Shown: one piece after another, positions 17,568 through 26,365 of the stretch | Layout of the letters: each line of letters opens with the position of its first letter | Position numbering within the stretch: the first letter of the stretch is position 1 | Assembly: GCF_011046895.1 (NCBI RefSeq) | Contig: NZ_CP049250.1 | Coordinates: 1,393,501-1,457,500 of the forward strand | Length of the DNA: 64,000 bases | Reading direction: 5' to 3' | Origin: Rhizobium rhizoryzae | Lineage (GTDB): Bacteria; Pseudomonadota; Alphaproteobacteria; Rhizobiales; Rhizobiaceae | Made by a program: the position numbers and the translations under genes | The notes under the pieces: generated by a model | The model's input: the letters and a program-made list of their open reading frames with translations, nothing else | Told to the model about the DNA's origin: nothing | The model's database searches: none

Positions 17568-18440
17568 ATGATCACGAATGTAGGAATCGTCGGCGCGGGA
17601 CAGATGGGGTGTGGCATTGCGCATGTCTGCGCTCTGGCAGGCTACAAAGTCACGCTTTATGACCTTTCCGCCGAGCGGATCGAGGCAGGTCTTGCCACCA
17701 TCAACGGAAACCTGGCGCGGCAGGTCAGCAATGGCAAGCTTTCCGACGAGGATCGCCGCGCGACCCTGTCCCGTATTCGTGGGACTGGCGATGTGCACGA
17801 CTTCGCTTCCGCCGATCTGGTGATCGAGGCGGCAACTGAAGACGAGAGCGTCAAGCGCAAGATTTTCGCGCAAGTCTGCCCCGTTCTGAAGCCCGAAGCC
17901 CTGTTGGCAACCAATACATCGTCACTGTCCATTACGCGGCTTGCTTCCGCAACCGATCGCCCCGAACGCTTCATGGGTATTCACTTCATGAATCCGGTGC
18001 CGGTTATGAAGCTGGTGGAACTGGTGCGCGGTATTGCAACCGGCGAGGCAACTTTCACCAAGGCCAAGGAATTCGTAGCTTCTCTCGACAAAACAGTTAC
18101 GGTTGCGGAAGATTTCCCGGCCTTCATCGTCAACCGCATACTTTTGCCGATGATCAACGAGGCGATTTATACGCTTTATGAGGGTGTCGGCTCGGTCGAG
18201 GCGATCGACACGGCCATGAAGCTGGGCGCGAACCATCCGATGGGACCGCTGCAGCTGGCGGATTTTATCGGTCTCGATACCTGTCTCTCCATCATGCAGG
18301 TTCTCTACGACGGCCTTGCCGACAGCAAGTATCGTCCGTGTCCGCTGCTGGTCAAATATGTCGAGGCTGGCTGGCTTGGCCGCAAGTCTGGTCGCGGCTT
18401 CTACGATTACCGTGGCGAAGTGCCGGTTCCAACACGCTGA
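17568..18440 (+). CDS. 3-hydroxybutyryl-CoA dehydrogenase
   Basis: This 290-residue NAD(P)-dependent enzyme interconverts 3-hydroxybutyryl-CoA and acetoacetyl-CoA in short-chain fatty acid metabolism. The dinucleotide loop GAGQMGCGIAH is at residues 9-19, and the catalytic motif GIHFMNPVPVMKLVE, with its histidine, is near residue 140. The C-terminal helical domain contains NHPMGPLQLADFIGLD and ends KSGRGFYDY. There is no fused enoyl-CoA hydratase domain, so it is the monofunctional type (hbdA or paaH-like). A strong hairpin right after the stop should end transcription. Confidence 0.93.
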   Translation: MITNVGIVGAGQMGCGIAHVCALAGYKVTLYDLSAERIEAGLATINGNLARQVSNGKLSDEDRRATLSRIRGTGDVHDFASADLVIEAATEDESVKRKIFAQVCPVLKPEALLATNTSSLSITRLASATDRPERFMGIHFMNPVPVMKLVELVRGIATGEATFTKAKEFVASLDKTVTVAEDFPAFIVNRILLPMINEAIYTLYEGVGSVEAIDTAMKLGANHPMGPLQLADFIGLDTCLSIMQVLYDGLADSKYRPCPLLVKYVEAGWLGRKSGRGFYDYRGEVPVPTR

Positions 18441-18455
18441 CTTTTCAACTGAAAC

Positions 18456-18484
18456 TGTCGGCGCTTCAGAGCGCCGACACTTTT
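18456..18484 (+). terminator. Intrinsic terminator of hydroxybutyryl-CoA dehydrogenase
   Basis: A perfect ten-base stem TGTCGGCGCT/AGCGCCGACA closes a four-base loop and is followed by CTTTTG on the plus strand. The stop codon of the convergent tlpA gene lies in the loop, so the hairpin also forms the 3' end of that gene. Confidence 0.7.
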
Positions 18485-19125
18485 GCGATCATGTCCTTGG
18501 CCCGATCGCTATCCCAGTGGGCGGGGCCATTCATGGCGCCGATCAGGCAGCCTTTCCTGTTGACGATGAGTGTGACAGGCAGGCCGAAAGCAAGGCCTTC
18601 CTTTTTCAGCGCATTGAAGACGCCCATGGAACTATCCCGGTAATAGGCCAGATCGTGTACGCCTGTTTCCTGAAGAAAGGCCTTTGGCTTTTCATCACTG
18701 CCGGTATCGATGTTGATGGCAACGACTTCAAACCGATCGCTACCCTTGGCCTTCTGCAGATTGTTGAGTGCCGGCATTTCTTCCCGGCAGGGCACGCACC
18801 AGGTTGCCCAGAGGTTGACGAGAACCGTCTTGCCTTCGAAATTCGGCAGTTTCAGATCCTGCCCCGCTGGTCCTTTGAAGGCGAGTGACTGCAGCGGCCT
18901 TGGACTATCGACGCCCTTCATGGCCGCGATTTCGCCCGTCGCCAGATCAGAGACAAGCTTTGCCTGTTCGATTGCTCCTTCGCACTGGCCACCTGCTATT
19001 TCTGTGGCATTGCCAGAAGGGTCATGCTTCACGTATACCGCAACCGCACCCGCCAGAATTCCGGCGATGGCTGCGACGATAACCAGGCGGGCGGATGGCA
19101 GACCCAAGGGTCTCTTGTTCGACAT
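18466..19125 (-). CDS. tlpA: Membrane-anchored TlpA-type thiol:disulfide oxidoreductase
   Basis: This 219-residue protein has one N-terminal membrane anchor (about residues 13-33) and a periplasmic thioredoxin fold with active site WATWCVPC near residue 108 and a cis-proline region [10 protein letters not shown]. TlpA-like proteins reduce disulfides during cytochrome c and cytochrome oxidase maturation. The extra cysteine in [10 protein letters not shown] near residue 47 and the one in RKGCLIGAM are not part of the active site. It is divergent from argH with 23 bases between starts, so their promoters must overlap each other's coding sequence or be very compact. Confidence 0.9.
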   Translation of the reverse strand: MSNKRPLGLPSARLVIVAAIAGILAGAVAVYVKHDPSGNATEIAGGQCEGAIEQAKLVSDLATGEIAAMKGVDSPRPLQSLAFKGPAGQDLKLPNFEGKTVLVNLWATWCVPCREEMPALNNLQKAKGSDRFEVVAINIDTGSDEKPKAFLQETGVHDLAYYRDSSMGVFNALKKEGLAFGLPVTLIVNRKGCLIGAMNGPAHWDSDRAKDMIAKVSAL

Positions 19126-19148
19126 TTACGACTCCAGGACGGATAATC

Positions 19149-20552
19149 ATGGCTGACGGCACGAAGGATGCGGGTTCCTCCAACCAGATGTGGGGCGGGC
19201 GCTTTGCCTCCGGTCCGGATGCCATCATGGAGGAGATAAACGCCTCCATCGGCTTCGACAAGAAGCTCTACGCTCAGGATATCCGCGGCTCAATCGCGCA
19301 TGCCACCATGCTGGCGAAACAAGGCATTATTTCCAGCGAAGATAAAGACAAGATCGTCGAAGGTCTGAACACGATCCTGTCAGAGATCGAGGCGGGCCGT
19401 TTCGAATTCTCGCGCAAGCTCGAAGACATTCACATGAACATCGAGGCACGCCTTGCAACGCTGATCGGCCCAGCGGCCGGACGCCTGCACACTGCGCGTT
19501 CCCGCAACGATCAGGTGGCGCTGGATTTCCGCCTGTGGGTGAAGGAAGAGCTGGTCAAGACGGATGCTGCGCTGACGGACCTCATTACAGCGCTCCTCGA
19601 CAAGGCGGAAGAACACGCCGATACCGTTATGCCCGGCTTCACCCATTTGCAGACGGCGCAGCCGGTTACCTTCGGTCATCACTGCATGGCCTATGTGGAA
19701 ATGTTCGGCCGCGACCGTTCGCGTGTACGCCACGCCATCGACCACATGGACGAATGCCCGATCGGTGCCGCCGCCTTGGCCGGCACCGGCTTCAAGATCG
19801 ACCGCCACATGACGGCAGAAGCGCTCGGCTTCCGTTCGCCGACCCGCAATTCGATCGATACGGTGTCCGACCGCGATTTCGCGCTGGAGTTCCTGTCGGT
19901 TGCCTCCATCTGCGCGGTCCATCTGTCGCGCTTTGCCGAGGAAATCGTCATCTGGTCGACGCCGCAGTTTGGATTCATTCGCCTCTCGGATGCATTTTCG
20001 ACCGGCTCCTCGATCATGCCGCAGAAGAAGAACCCGGATGCCGCCGAACTGGTGCGCGCCAAGACCGGCCGCATCAACGGTTCGCTGGTGGCCTTGCTCA
20101 CCATCATGAAGGGACTTCCGCTCGCGTATTCCAAGGATATGCAGGAAGACAAGGAGCAGGTGTTCGACGCGGCGGAGAACCTGGAGCTTGCTGTTGCGGC
20201 CATGGCTGGCATGGTGCGTGACATGACGGTGCGTGTGGATCGCATGCGGGCTGCCGCCGGTTCGGGCTTTTCGACCGCGACCGACCTTGCCGACTGGCTG
20301 GTGCGCGAGGCGGGCCTGCCGTTCCGCGATGCACACCACGTGACCGGTCGCGCCGTCGCGCTTGCGGAACAGAAGGGATGCGATCTCGCCGATCTCAGCC
20401 TCGAAGACCTGAAGTCCATCCATGAGGCGATTACCGAGAAGGTTTTCGACGTTCTGACGGTCGATGCCTCCGTGGCAAGCCGCACCAGCTTCGGCGGAAC
20501 CGCTCCGTCGGAAGTGCGCAAGCAGATCGCCTGGTGGCGCGGACGCAACTGA
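19149..20552 (+). CDS. argH: Argininosuccinate lyase
   Basis: This 467-residue homotetrameric enzyme cleaves argininosuccinate to arginine and fumarate, the last step of arginine synthesis. The fumarase-superfamily signature [12 protein letters not shown] lies near residue 286, with [16 protein letters not shown] and [15 protein letters not shown] before it. The start at 19149 ([19 protein letters not shown]) fits family alignments; the upstream frame runs into tlpA. It is followed by a small lipoprotein gene and lysA in the same direction, the order argH-lptM-lysA found in many proteobacteria. Confidence 0.97.
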   Translation: MADGTKDAGSSNQMWGGRFASGPDAIMEEINASIGFDKKLYAQDIRGSIAHATMLAKQGIISSEDKDKIVEGLNTILSEIEAGRFEFSRKLEDIHMNIEARLATLIGPAAGRLHTARSRNDQVALDFRLWVKEELVKTDAALTDLITALLDKAEEHADTVMPGFTHLQTAQPVTFGHHCMAYVEMFGRDRSRVRHAIDHMDECPIGAAALAGTGFKIDRHMTAEALGFRSPTRNSIDTVSDRDFALEFLSVASICAVHLSRFAEEIVIWSTPQFGFIRLSDAFSTGSSIMPQKKNPDAAELVRAKTGRINGSLVALLTIMKGLPLAYSKDMQEDKEQVFDAAENLELAVAAMAGMVRDMTVRVDRMRAAAGSGFSTATDLADWLVREAGLPFRDAHHVTGRAVALAEQKGCDLADLSLEDLKSIHEAITEKVFDVLTVDASVASRTSFGGTAPSEVRKQIAWWRGRN

Positions 20553-20630
20553 AGACGTGAAGAAGTGACTGCACAAGCGGCAAGAACTTCGCTATGAACA
20601 GGCTGAAACTGCTGTTTTGAAGGATTTGGA

Positions 20631-20828
20631 ATGTCCACCTTGCGCGTAATCGTTCGCATCACCGCTGTGATGTGCATTGCTGGTATCGTTGTGACCGGTT
20701 GTGGCCGAAAGGGCAATCTGGACAAACCCAGCACGCCGATCGAGCAGCAGAACCTGCGCAAAAACAGCAGCCAGCCGCAGCAGAATACGGCTCCGGATCG
20801 GCCCTTCCTGCTTGATCCGCTTCTCTAA
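20631..20828 (+). CDS. Small lipoprotein, LptM/YifL-like
   Basis: This 65-residue lipoprotein has a hydrophobic signal sequence ending in the lipobox VVTGC (Cys at residue 24), followed by GRKGNLDKPS and a Pro/Gln-rich disordered tail. CGRKG-type N-termini between argH and lysA are characteristic of the YifL/LptM family, which in E. coli helps the outer-membrane LPS translocon LptD mature. The position directly upstream of lysA supports the call. The short sequence leaves some doubt about function. Confidence 0.85.
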   Translation: MSTLRVIVRITAVMCIAGIVVTGCGRKGNLDKPSTPIEQQNLRKNSSQPQQNTAPDRPFLLDPLL

Positions 20829-20843
20829 ATCCGAGTTATTGCC

Positions 20844-22112
20844 GTGAACCATTTTCAGTACATTGACGGCGTTCTGCACGCCGAAGGCGTTGCCATTCCG
20901 GACATCGCCAAGGCCGTTGGCACACCCTTTTATTGCTATTCCACGGCGACGTTGGAGCGGCATTACAAGGTGTTTTCGAAGGCCTTTGCCGATGTGGATG
21001 CCATGGTGTGTTATGCCATGAAGGCCAACTCTAACCAGGCGGTCTTGAAGACGCTCGGTCGGCTGGGCGCGGGCGTCGATGTGGTCTCCGGCGGTGAATT
21101 GCGTCGCGCTCTGGCGGCTGGAATTCCGGCGAGCCGCATCATGTTCTCCGGCGTCGGAAAGACGCCTGCGGAAATGGATCTGGCGCTTGAGGCAGGCATC
21201 TACTGCTTCAACGTGGAATCGGAGCCGGAACTCGAAATCCTGAACGTCCGGGCGCAGAAAATGGGCCGCAAGGCGCATGTCTCCTTCCGCATCAACCCGG
21301 ATGTCGATGCGCGCACCCATGCGAAGATCTCGACCGGCAAAAAGGAAAACAAGTTCGGTATCTCCTATGAGCGGGCGCGTGCGGTTTATGCCCATGCGGC
21401 AACGCTTCCCGGCATTCATGTCAGCGGCATCGACATGCATATCGGTAGCCAGATCACCGAGCTTCAGCCGTTTGAAGATGCGTTTCGTCTCCTGCGCGAA
21501 CTCGTCGAGACGCTGCGAACTGACGGTCACGCGATCGAGCACGTGGATATCGGCGGCGGGCTCGGCATCCCTTACCGCGAAGACAATTCGCCGCCGCCGC
21601 TGCCGGATGCCTATGCCGATATTGTCAAGGCGCAACTGCGAAGCCTCAATTGCAAGATCGTGACTGAGCCCGGTCGCCTGATTGTCGGCAATGCCGGTAT
21701 TCTGGTGACAGAAGTCATCTTCGTGAAGGATGCTGGCGAAAAGACCTTCGTTATCGTGGATGGCGCGATGAACGATCTCATCCGTCCAACGCTTTATGAA
21801 GCCTATCATGGCATTCGCCCCGTCGTGCTTCCCGCCGCCGATGTGGAGCATATCAAGGCCGATGTCGTTGGCCCTGTGTGTGAAACCGGCGACTACCTGG
21901 CGCTTGATCGCGATATGGCGAAGCCCAATCCGGGCGATCTATTCGCGGTTGGCTCTGCCGGTGCCTATGGTGCCGTGCAGGCTGGAACCTATAATTCCCG
22001 CCTGCTTGTGCCGGAAGTTCTGGTGAAAGGCGATCAGTTCCATGTCATTCGTCCGCGCGGAACCTATGAGGAATTGATCGGCCTGGACAGTGTTCCGGCC
22101 TGGCTGGCCTGA
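20844..22112 (+). CDS. lysA: Diaminopimelate decarboxylase
   Basis: This 422-residue PLP enzyme decarboxylates meso-diaminopimelate to L-lysine. The cofactor lysine is in CYAMKANSN (about residue 58). HIGSQI, DIGGGLGIPY, EPGRLIVG and the active-site cysteine motif CETGDYLA are all in place. Translation starts at GTG 20844, 15 bases after the lipoprotein stop, so the two are likely in one transcript. The length is normal for a type III fold decarboxylase. Confidence 0.97.
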   Translation: MNHFQYIDGVLHAEGVAIPDIAKAVGTPFYCYSTATLERHYKVFSKAFADVDAMVCYAMKANSNQAVLKTLGRLGAGVDVVSGGELRRALAAGIPASRIMFSGVGKTPAEMDLALEAGIYCFNVESEPELEILNVRAQKMGRKAHVSFRINPDVDARTHAKISTGKKENKFGISYERARAVYAHAATLPGIHVSGIDMHIGSQITELQPFEDAFRLLRELVETLRTDGHAIEHVDIGGGLGIPYREDNSPPPLPDAYADIVKAQLRSLNCKIVTEPGRLIVGNAGILVTEVIFVKDAGEKTFVIVDGAMNDLIRPTLYEAYHGIRPVVLPAADVEHIKADVVGPVCETGDYLALDRDMAKPNPGDLFAVGSAGAYGAVQAGTYNSRLLVPEVLVKGDQFHVIRPRGTYEELIGLDSVPAWLA

Positions 22113-22286
22113 GCGGTTTTTTCTGGCTGACCGTTCACATTTCAGAGAAATGGCGGGAAAGCGGCATCAAGTTTGGCGCTTCCCCTCGTCTTCGCCACAA
22201 AGGCTGGTATCTTCTGGCCAAGCGGCGGCGCTCTGGTTGCGTCGCTAATCGCCGGTTGACGCCGCCAGCTTCAGGAGACGGACCGC

Positions 22287-25019
22287 ATGAGCCTTTCCCG
22301 CAAGGGCGCCTTTGAAACGCATCCGGCCTTGGCGCGCCGAGTCGCAACCAAGCGCTTCTTTGCGCGGCTCGTTCTCTTCCTCGAGCGGCTGGCGCCCAAG
22401 CTTCTCGCCCCGCTTTCCATTCTGGCTCTCGCGCTGTCCGTCGCGTGGTTTGGCCTGTTCCGGCTTATGCCAGACATTGCACGCTGGGCCGTCTTCTTCA
22501 TCTTCATTTTTGCATTCCTGACATCTCTTCTGCCGCTCTCGCGCCTTCGCTGGCCTGCCGCCGCAGAGGCCGACCGGCTGCTGGAAAAGCGCAATCACCT
22601 GCCGCACCAGCCCGTGGGCGTGCAGGAAGATGAACCGGCCTTTGATTCCCCCTTCGCCCGGGCGCTCTGGAAAGAACACCAAATCCGCATGGCGCAAAGG
22701 ATTGCGGATCTGGATGCCGGACTGCCGCAGCCGGATATCGCAAGCCATGACCGCTATGCGCTGCGCGCCATTCCAGCGCTTCTGGTCTTCGTGGCCTTTG
22801 CCTATTCCTATTCGAATGGTGGCGGCTCTGTTGCAGACATCGTCAGTCCGTCTGCTCCGCCCGCCAAGACCGACCCGGATCTGCGTATCGATGCGTGGCT
22901 GACGCCGCCGTCCTATACCGGTCGCGCCCCGATCTTCCTGACCGGCAACCAGTCGCCGACGCAGGACAAGATCATGGTGCCGCAATATTCGCAGCTGACC
23001 GTTCGAGTGACCGGTGGCGAAGGCGCTGAGTCGGTGAACTTCCTGCCCATGGAGGGTGGCGCACAGCGTGCGGTTCCCTTGCAGGATGAGCAGGCAAAGC
23101 CGGGGCAGACTGCACCCGGTTCGCAACCGCAGTCGACAGCACAGGCGACCCCCGCGCCCGCTAGCCCCGTGAATACGCCACGCACCTATGCCATGAAGAT
23201 CAATGAAAGCGGCGATCTCTCTGTCAACGGCCAGCAGTGGCTGTTTGACGTCATTCCGGACAAGGTGCCGGAAATAGCCTTCGACAAGCCGCCGAGGCGC
23301 GCTGTCAACGGTGCGCTGGAGGTGATGGCCGTGGCGAAGGATGATTACGGGATCGTCAAGGCCGAGGCCAAAATAGAGCCAGTCGAACCGCCCGCGGAAG
23401 GCGCGAAGCCATTGTTTCCTGCACCTGAATTTCGGCTGACGCTGCCGCGACGCGGCAAGGAGCCGGAGATCCGCAGCACCACGAGCCGGGATCTGACGGA
23501 ACATCCGCTCGCCGGCAAGCGGGTTCGCATCACGCTCGTTGCAACGGACGGCGCAGGGCAGGAGGGGCGCAGCGCGCCCGTGGAAATGATCATGCCCGGC
23601 AAGCGCTTTGTGGAGCCTCTGGCCGCAGCCGTGGCCGAGCAAAGGCAAGTCTTTGCGCTCGATACGCGACAGATGCCACGCGCATCGGCGCTCAACCAGG
23701 CGCTTTCGCTGCGTCCGGACGAAACGATACCGAACCTAAGTCACTATCTGCTGATCCGGTCGGCCCGCGAGCGCATGAAGCTGGCCCGAACGGAAGAGCA
23801 GTTGAAGGATACCGCTGCCTATCTGTGGGAAATAGCGCTTGGTATCGAGGATGGCGATCTCTCGCAGGCGGAACGCAGATTGCGCGATGCGCAGCAGGCA
23901 CTTCAGGACGCGTTGCAGAACAATGCGTCGGAACAGGAAATCGCAAAGCTGATGCAGGAACTGCGTCAGGCCATGCAGAACTTCATGAACGAGCTTGCCC
24001 AGCGCATGCAGAACATGCCGCAGTCGCAGCAGAACATGCAGGCGCAGAATACGATCCGCCAGCGTGATTTGCAGCGGATGATGGACCAGATCGAAAATCT
24101 CGCCCGTTCCGGCAACCGCGACGCCGCGCAGCAGATGCTTTCCGAATTGCAGCGGATGATGAACAATCTGCAAGCTGGGCGGATGCAGCGCCCGCAGCAG
24201 GGTCAACAGCAGCAAAGCAATCCGATGCGTGAGCAGATCGACCGTCTCGGCGAGATCATGCAGGAGCAGCAGCGGCTGATGGACCAGACGCACCGCCTGA
24301 ACGAGGCGCTGCGGGACCGCATGCAGCGCGGCAACCCGGACCAGCCCTATAATCAAGGGCAGAATCAGCAGGGTCAAAACCAGCAGGGCCAGAACCAGCA
24401 AGGTCAACAACAAGGCCAGCAGCAGGGCCAACAGGGCCAGAACGGGCAGCAGCAACCAGAGCAAATGACCGAGCAGCAGTTGCGCGAGGCATTGAAGCAG
24501 TTGCGGGCGCAGCAGGAGGGGCTCGGCCAGAAGCTGGATCAGTTGCAAAAGGGCCTGAAAGAACTTGGTATGGATCCCGGCCAGAACTTCGGTCAGGCCC
24601 AGAAAGAAATGGGCAATGCCGGCAAGGCACTAGGCAATGCCGAGGGTGATCAGGCCGTGGAAGGCCAGGGCAATGCGTTGAACGCCTTGCGGCAGGGCGC
24701 CCAGAACATGATGAACCAGATGATGCAGGCCATGCGCGGACAGCAGCCCGGCGAGGGTCAGGGGCAGGGCCAAGGTCCGGGGCAGGCTGGCCAAGGCAAC
24801 CAGCAGGGTCGTGATCCGCTCGGTCGCGAAACGGGCGGTACGGATGGCTTGCCGGATACGCGTCTGCGGGTGCCGGATGAAATCGATGCGCAGCAGGCGC
24901 GGCGCATTCTCGATGCCATTCGCGAAAAGCTGAACGATACGCTTCAGGGCACGATCGGCAATCCGATGTTCAATGACATGGAGCGCCGCTACCTAGAGCG
25001 TTTGTTGGAAACGCGGTGA
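22287..25019 (+). CDS. TIGR02302 family large membrane protein
   Basis: This 910-residue protein is typical of the alphaproteobacterial TIGR02302 (DUF4175) family. Two or three membrane helices lie near the N-terminus (about residues 38-80 and 160-180), followed by a periplasmic region with beta-rich segments. The long C-terminal part is helical, with many Gln, Met and Asn residues. Residues about 684-730 are a run of NQQGQ-type repeats, and QGQGQG repeats recur near 825. The function is unknown; an envelope or division role is only a guess. It stands alone in front of a palindromic repeat that separates it from the convergent receiver gene. Confidence 0.88.
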   Translation: MSLSRKGAFETHPALARRVATKRFFARLVLFLERLAPKLLAPLSILALALSVAWFGLFRLMPDIARWAVFFIFIFAFLTSLLPLSRLRWPAAAEADRLLEKRNHLPHQPVGVQEDEPAFDSPFARALWKEHQIRMAQRIADLDAGLPQPDIASHDRYALRAIPALLVFVAFAYSYSNGGGSVADIVSPSAPPAKTDPDLRIDAWLTPPSYTGRAPIFLTGNQSPTQDKIMVPQYSQLTVRVTGGEGAESVNFLPMEGGAQRAVPLQDEQAKPGQTAPGSQPQSTAQATPAPASPVNTPRTYAMKINESGDLSVNGQQWLFDVIPDKVPEIAFDKPPRRAVNGALEVMAVAKDDYGIVKAEAKIEPVEPPAEGAKPLFPAPEFRLTLPRRGKEPEIRSTTSRDLTEHPLAGKRVRITLVATDGAGQEGRSAPVEMIMPGKRFVEPLAAAVAEQRQVFALDTRQMPRASALNQALSLRPDETIPNLSHYLLIRSARERMKLARTEEQLKDTAAYLWEIALGIEDGDLSQAERRLRDAQQALQDALQNNASEQEIAKLMQELRQAMQNFMNELAQRMQNMPQSQQNMQAQNTIRQRDLQRMMDQIENLARSGNRDAAQQMLSELQRMMNNLQAGRMQRPQQGQQQQSNPMREQIDRLGEIMQEQQRLMDQTHRLNEALRDRMQRGNPDQPYNQGQNQQGQNQQGQNQQGQQQGQQQGQQGQNGQQQPEQMTEQQLREALKQLRAQQEGLGQKLDQLQKGLKELGMDPGQNFGQAQKEMGNAGKALGNAEGDQAVEGQGNALNALRQGAQNMMNQMMQAMRGQQPGEGQGQGQGPGQAGQGNQQGRDPLGRETGGTDGLPDTRLRVPDEIDAQQARRILDAIREKLNDTLQGTIGNPMFNDMERRYLERLLETR

Positions 25020-25075
25020 TTAAAGCGGGTCGCGATCTTTCAGATTCGCTCCTGACGCTTTTATCTCTTTGGTTT

Positions 25076-25126
25076 GTCGCATGTCGTCATCGCAAAACCG
25101 CTGCACACTTTTGCGCGACATGCTAA
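25076..25126. repeat. Rhizobiales palindromic intergenic element
   Basis: The arms GCATGTCG (25079-25086) and CGACATGC (25116-25123), with inner arms CGCAAAA (25091-25097) and TTTTGCG (25109-25115), form an imperfect 15-base-pair hairpin around AAAACCGCTGCACACTTTT. This is a form of the widespread GCATG...AAAACCG...CACTTTT...CATGC palindrome of Rhizobium, Agrobacterium and Brucella. It sits between convergent genes and could act as an mRNA end. Confidence 0.8.
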
Positions 25127-25178
25127 AAGAGCCGCGGACGGGCCACGGCTTCCTGGCATTCAAGCTAATCTATTTGTA

Positions 25179-25553
25179 TCAAGCGGCGCGGGAGGCTGTT
25201 GCCAAGGCCTGCGCCACAGCGCGGCGGATATCGGGAAGCGCAAAGGGCTTGTCGACGACATCGATAATTTTTGCCATCAGGTCGTCGGCGCGTTCGCGTT
25301 GTTCGGCATAACCGGTCATCAGCAGGATTTTCAGTTGCGGAAACTGATCGGCGGCACGGTGTGCCAGTTCGATACCATCCATGACCGGCATGCGAATATC
25401 CGACAGAAGCAGATCGAAACTGTCCTCGCTCAGGCGCTCCAGCCCCTCGGCACCATCGGCAGCTTCATAGGTCTCATGGCCGTCGAGACGGAGCGCGCGA
25501 GCAACGAAGGAGCGTAGCGAATCTTCGTCTTCGGTGATCAGGATCTTGGCCAT
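25179..25553 (-). CDS. Single-domain response regulator, CpdR-like
   Basis: This 124-residue protein is a lone receiver domain. The acidic pocket is EDED (residues 8-11), the phosphorylated aspartate is D52 in LLLSDIRMPVMDG, and the switch threonine T80 and lysine K102 (DKPFALPD) are present. There is no output domain, so it must act by protein contact or as a phosphate relay. CpdR-type receivers control ClpXP proteolysis of CtrA, and this one resembles that group, but it may be a different paralogue. The start MAKILITEDEDS at 25553 replaces an eight-residue longer frame. It is downstream of hpt on the same strand. Confidence 0.88.
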   Translation of the reverse strand: MAKILITEDEDSLRSFVARALRLDGHETYEAADGAEGLERLSEDSFDLLLSDIRMPVMDGIELAHRAADQFPQLKILLMTGYAEQRERADDLMAKIIDVVDKPFALPDIRRAVAQALATASRAA

Positions 25554-25628
25554 GGCTTGGGTTACTCCGTGCATCAATTCGGGACCCAGATGACCTGTTT
25601 TTCCTTTTCGAGGAGTAAAGATTTGCCG

Positions 25629-25659
25629 GCACGGGGTGTTGATGGTTAACGCCCCGTGT
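25629..25659 (-). terminator. Hairpin downstream of hpt
   Basis: An 11-base stem CACGGGGTGTT/AACGCCCCGTG (25630-25640 with 25648-25658) lies just after the hpt stop codon and before the receiver gene on the minus strand. No U-run follows, so it may stabilise or attenuate rather than terminate. Confidence 0.4.
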
Positions 25660-25676
25660 CTTTCCGAGCCTCTGTT

Positions 25677-26222
25677 CTATTCTGCATCGCCCTTGACGAC
25701 GCCGACGAATGGCAGTTCGCGGAAGGCGTAGGCGACATCCATGCCGTAGCCGACAACGAAGTAATCCGGGCATTCGAAGCCCACATAATCCGCTTCCAGC
25801 TTTTCCTTGCGCTTCACACTCTTGTCGAGAAGCACGGCAATGGTCACGTGGCGCGCGCCGCGTTCATAGAGCAGTTCCTTCGCAAACTTAAGGGTGCGAC
25901 CGGACTCCAGAATGTCGTCGATCAGCAGAACGTCGCGGTCCTTGACGTCCGAATCGATATCCTTGACGATCCGAACGCCCTGGGAAACGGTGCCGGCGCC
26001 ATAGCTGGAGAGGGTGATGAACTCGACTTCCGGCGCAAGACCGGTATCGTGCAGTGCGCGCAGTAGATCGGCTGCAAAGATGAACGAGCCCTTCAGAACG
26101 GCAATCACCAGCAGATCTTTTGTTGGGCCTTCGGCAATCTGCTTTGCCATGCTGCGGTTGCGCTCGGCAATCATTTCGGCGGTAAACAGCGGCTCGATAG
26201 TCTTGCCACGAACGACAGGCAT
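25677..26222 (-). CDS. hpt: Hypoxanthine phosphoribosyltransferase
   Basis: This 181-residue purine-salvage enzyme makes IMP (and often GMP) from hypoxanthine or guanine and PRPP. The PRPP loop is VLLIDDILESGRT, and the family motifs VIAVLKGSFIFAADL and FVVGYGMDVAYAFRELPFVG are present. The start at 26222 (MPVVRGKTIEPLF) is chosen because the preceding 47 codons look non-coding. The gene reads towards the receiver gene with a hairpin in between. Confidence 0.95.
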   Translation of the reverse strand: MPVVRGKTIEPLFTAEMIAERNRSMAKQIAEGPTKDLLVIAVLKGSFIFAADLLRALHDTGLAPEVEFITLSSYGAGTVSQGVRIVKDIDSDVKDRDVLLIDDILESGRTLKFAKELLYERGARHVTIAVLLDKSVKRKEKLEADYVGFECPDYFVVGYGMDVAYAFRELPFVGVVKGDAE

Positions 26223-26365
26223 CAGCGTCTCCTTGGACTTCCGGTGCGATTTTTCAGGATCTGCTCGCGGTGAACGGGCGCGCATCTCCAAAACGAAAAT
26301 AGGAGCAGGTGGGGCGGCGCCATCTTGCGCCTTTCCTGCTCCGTTCAAGGCTCCGGATAGCACAA

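Noticed and set aside
22113..22286. Terminator for lysA at GCGGTTTTTT
   Set aside because: The preceding GGCC/GGCC stem is only four bases and poorly placed, so I do not list it.
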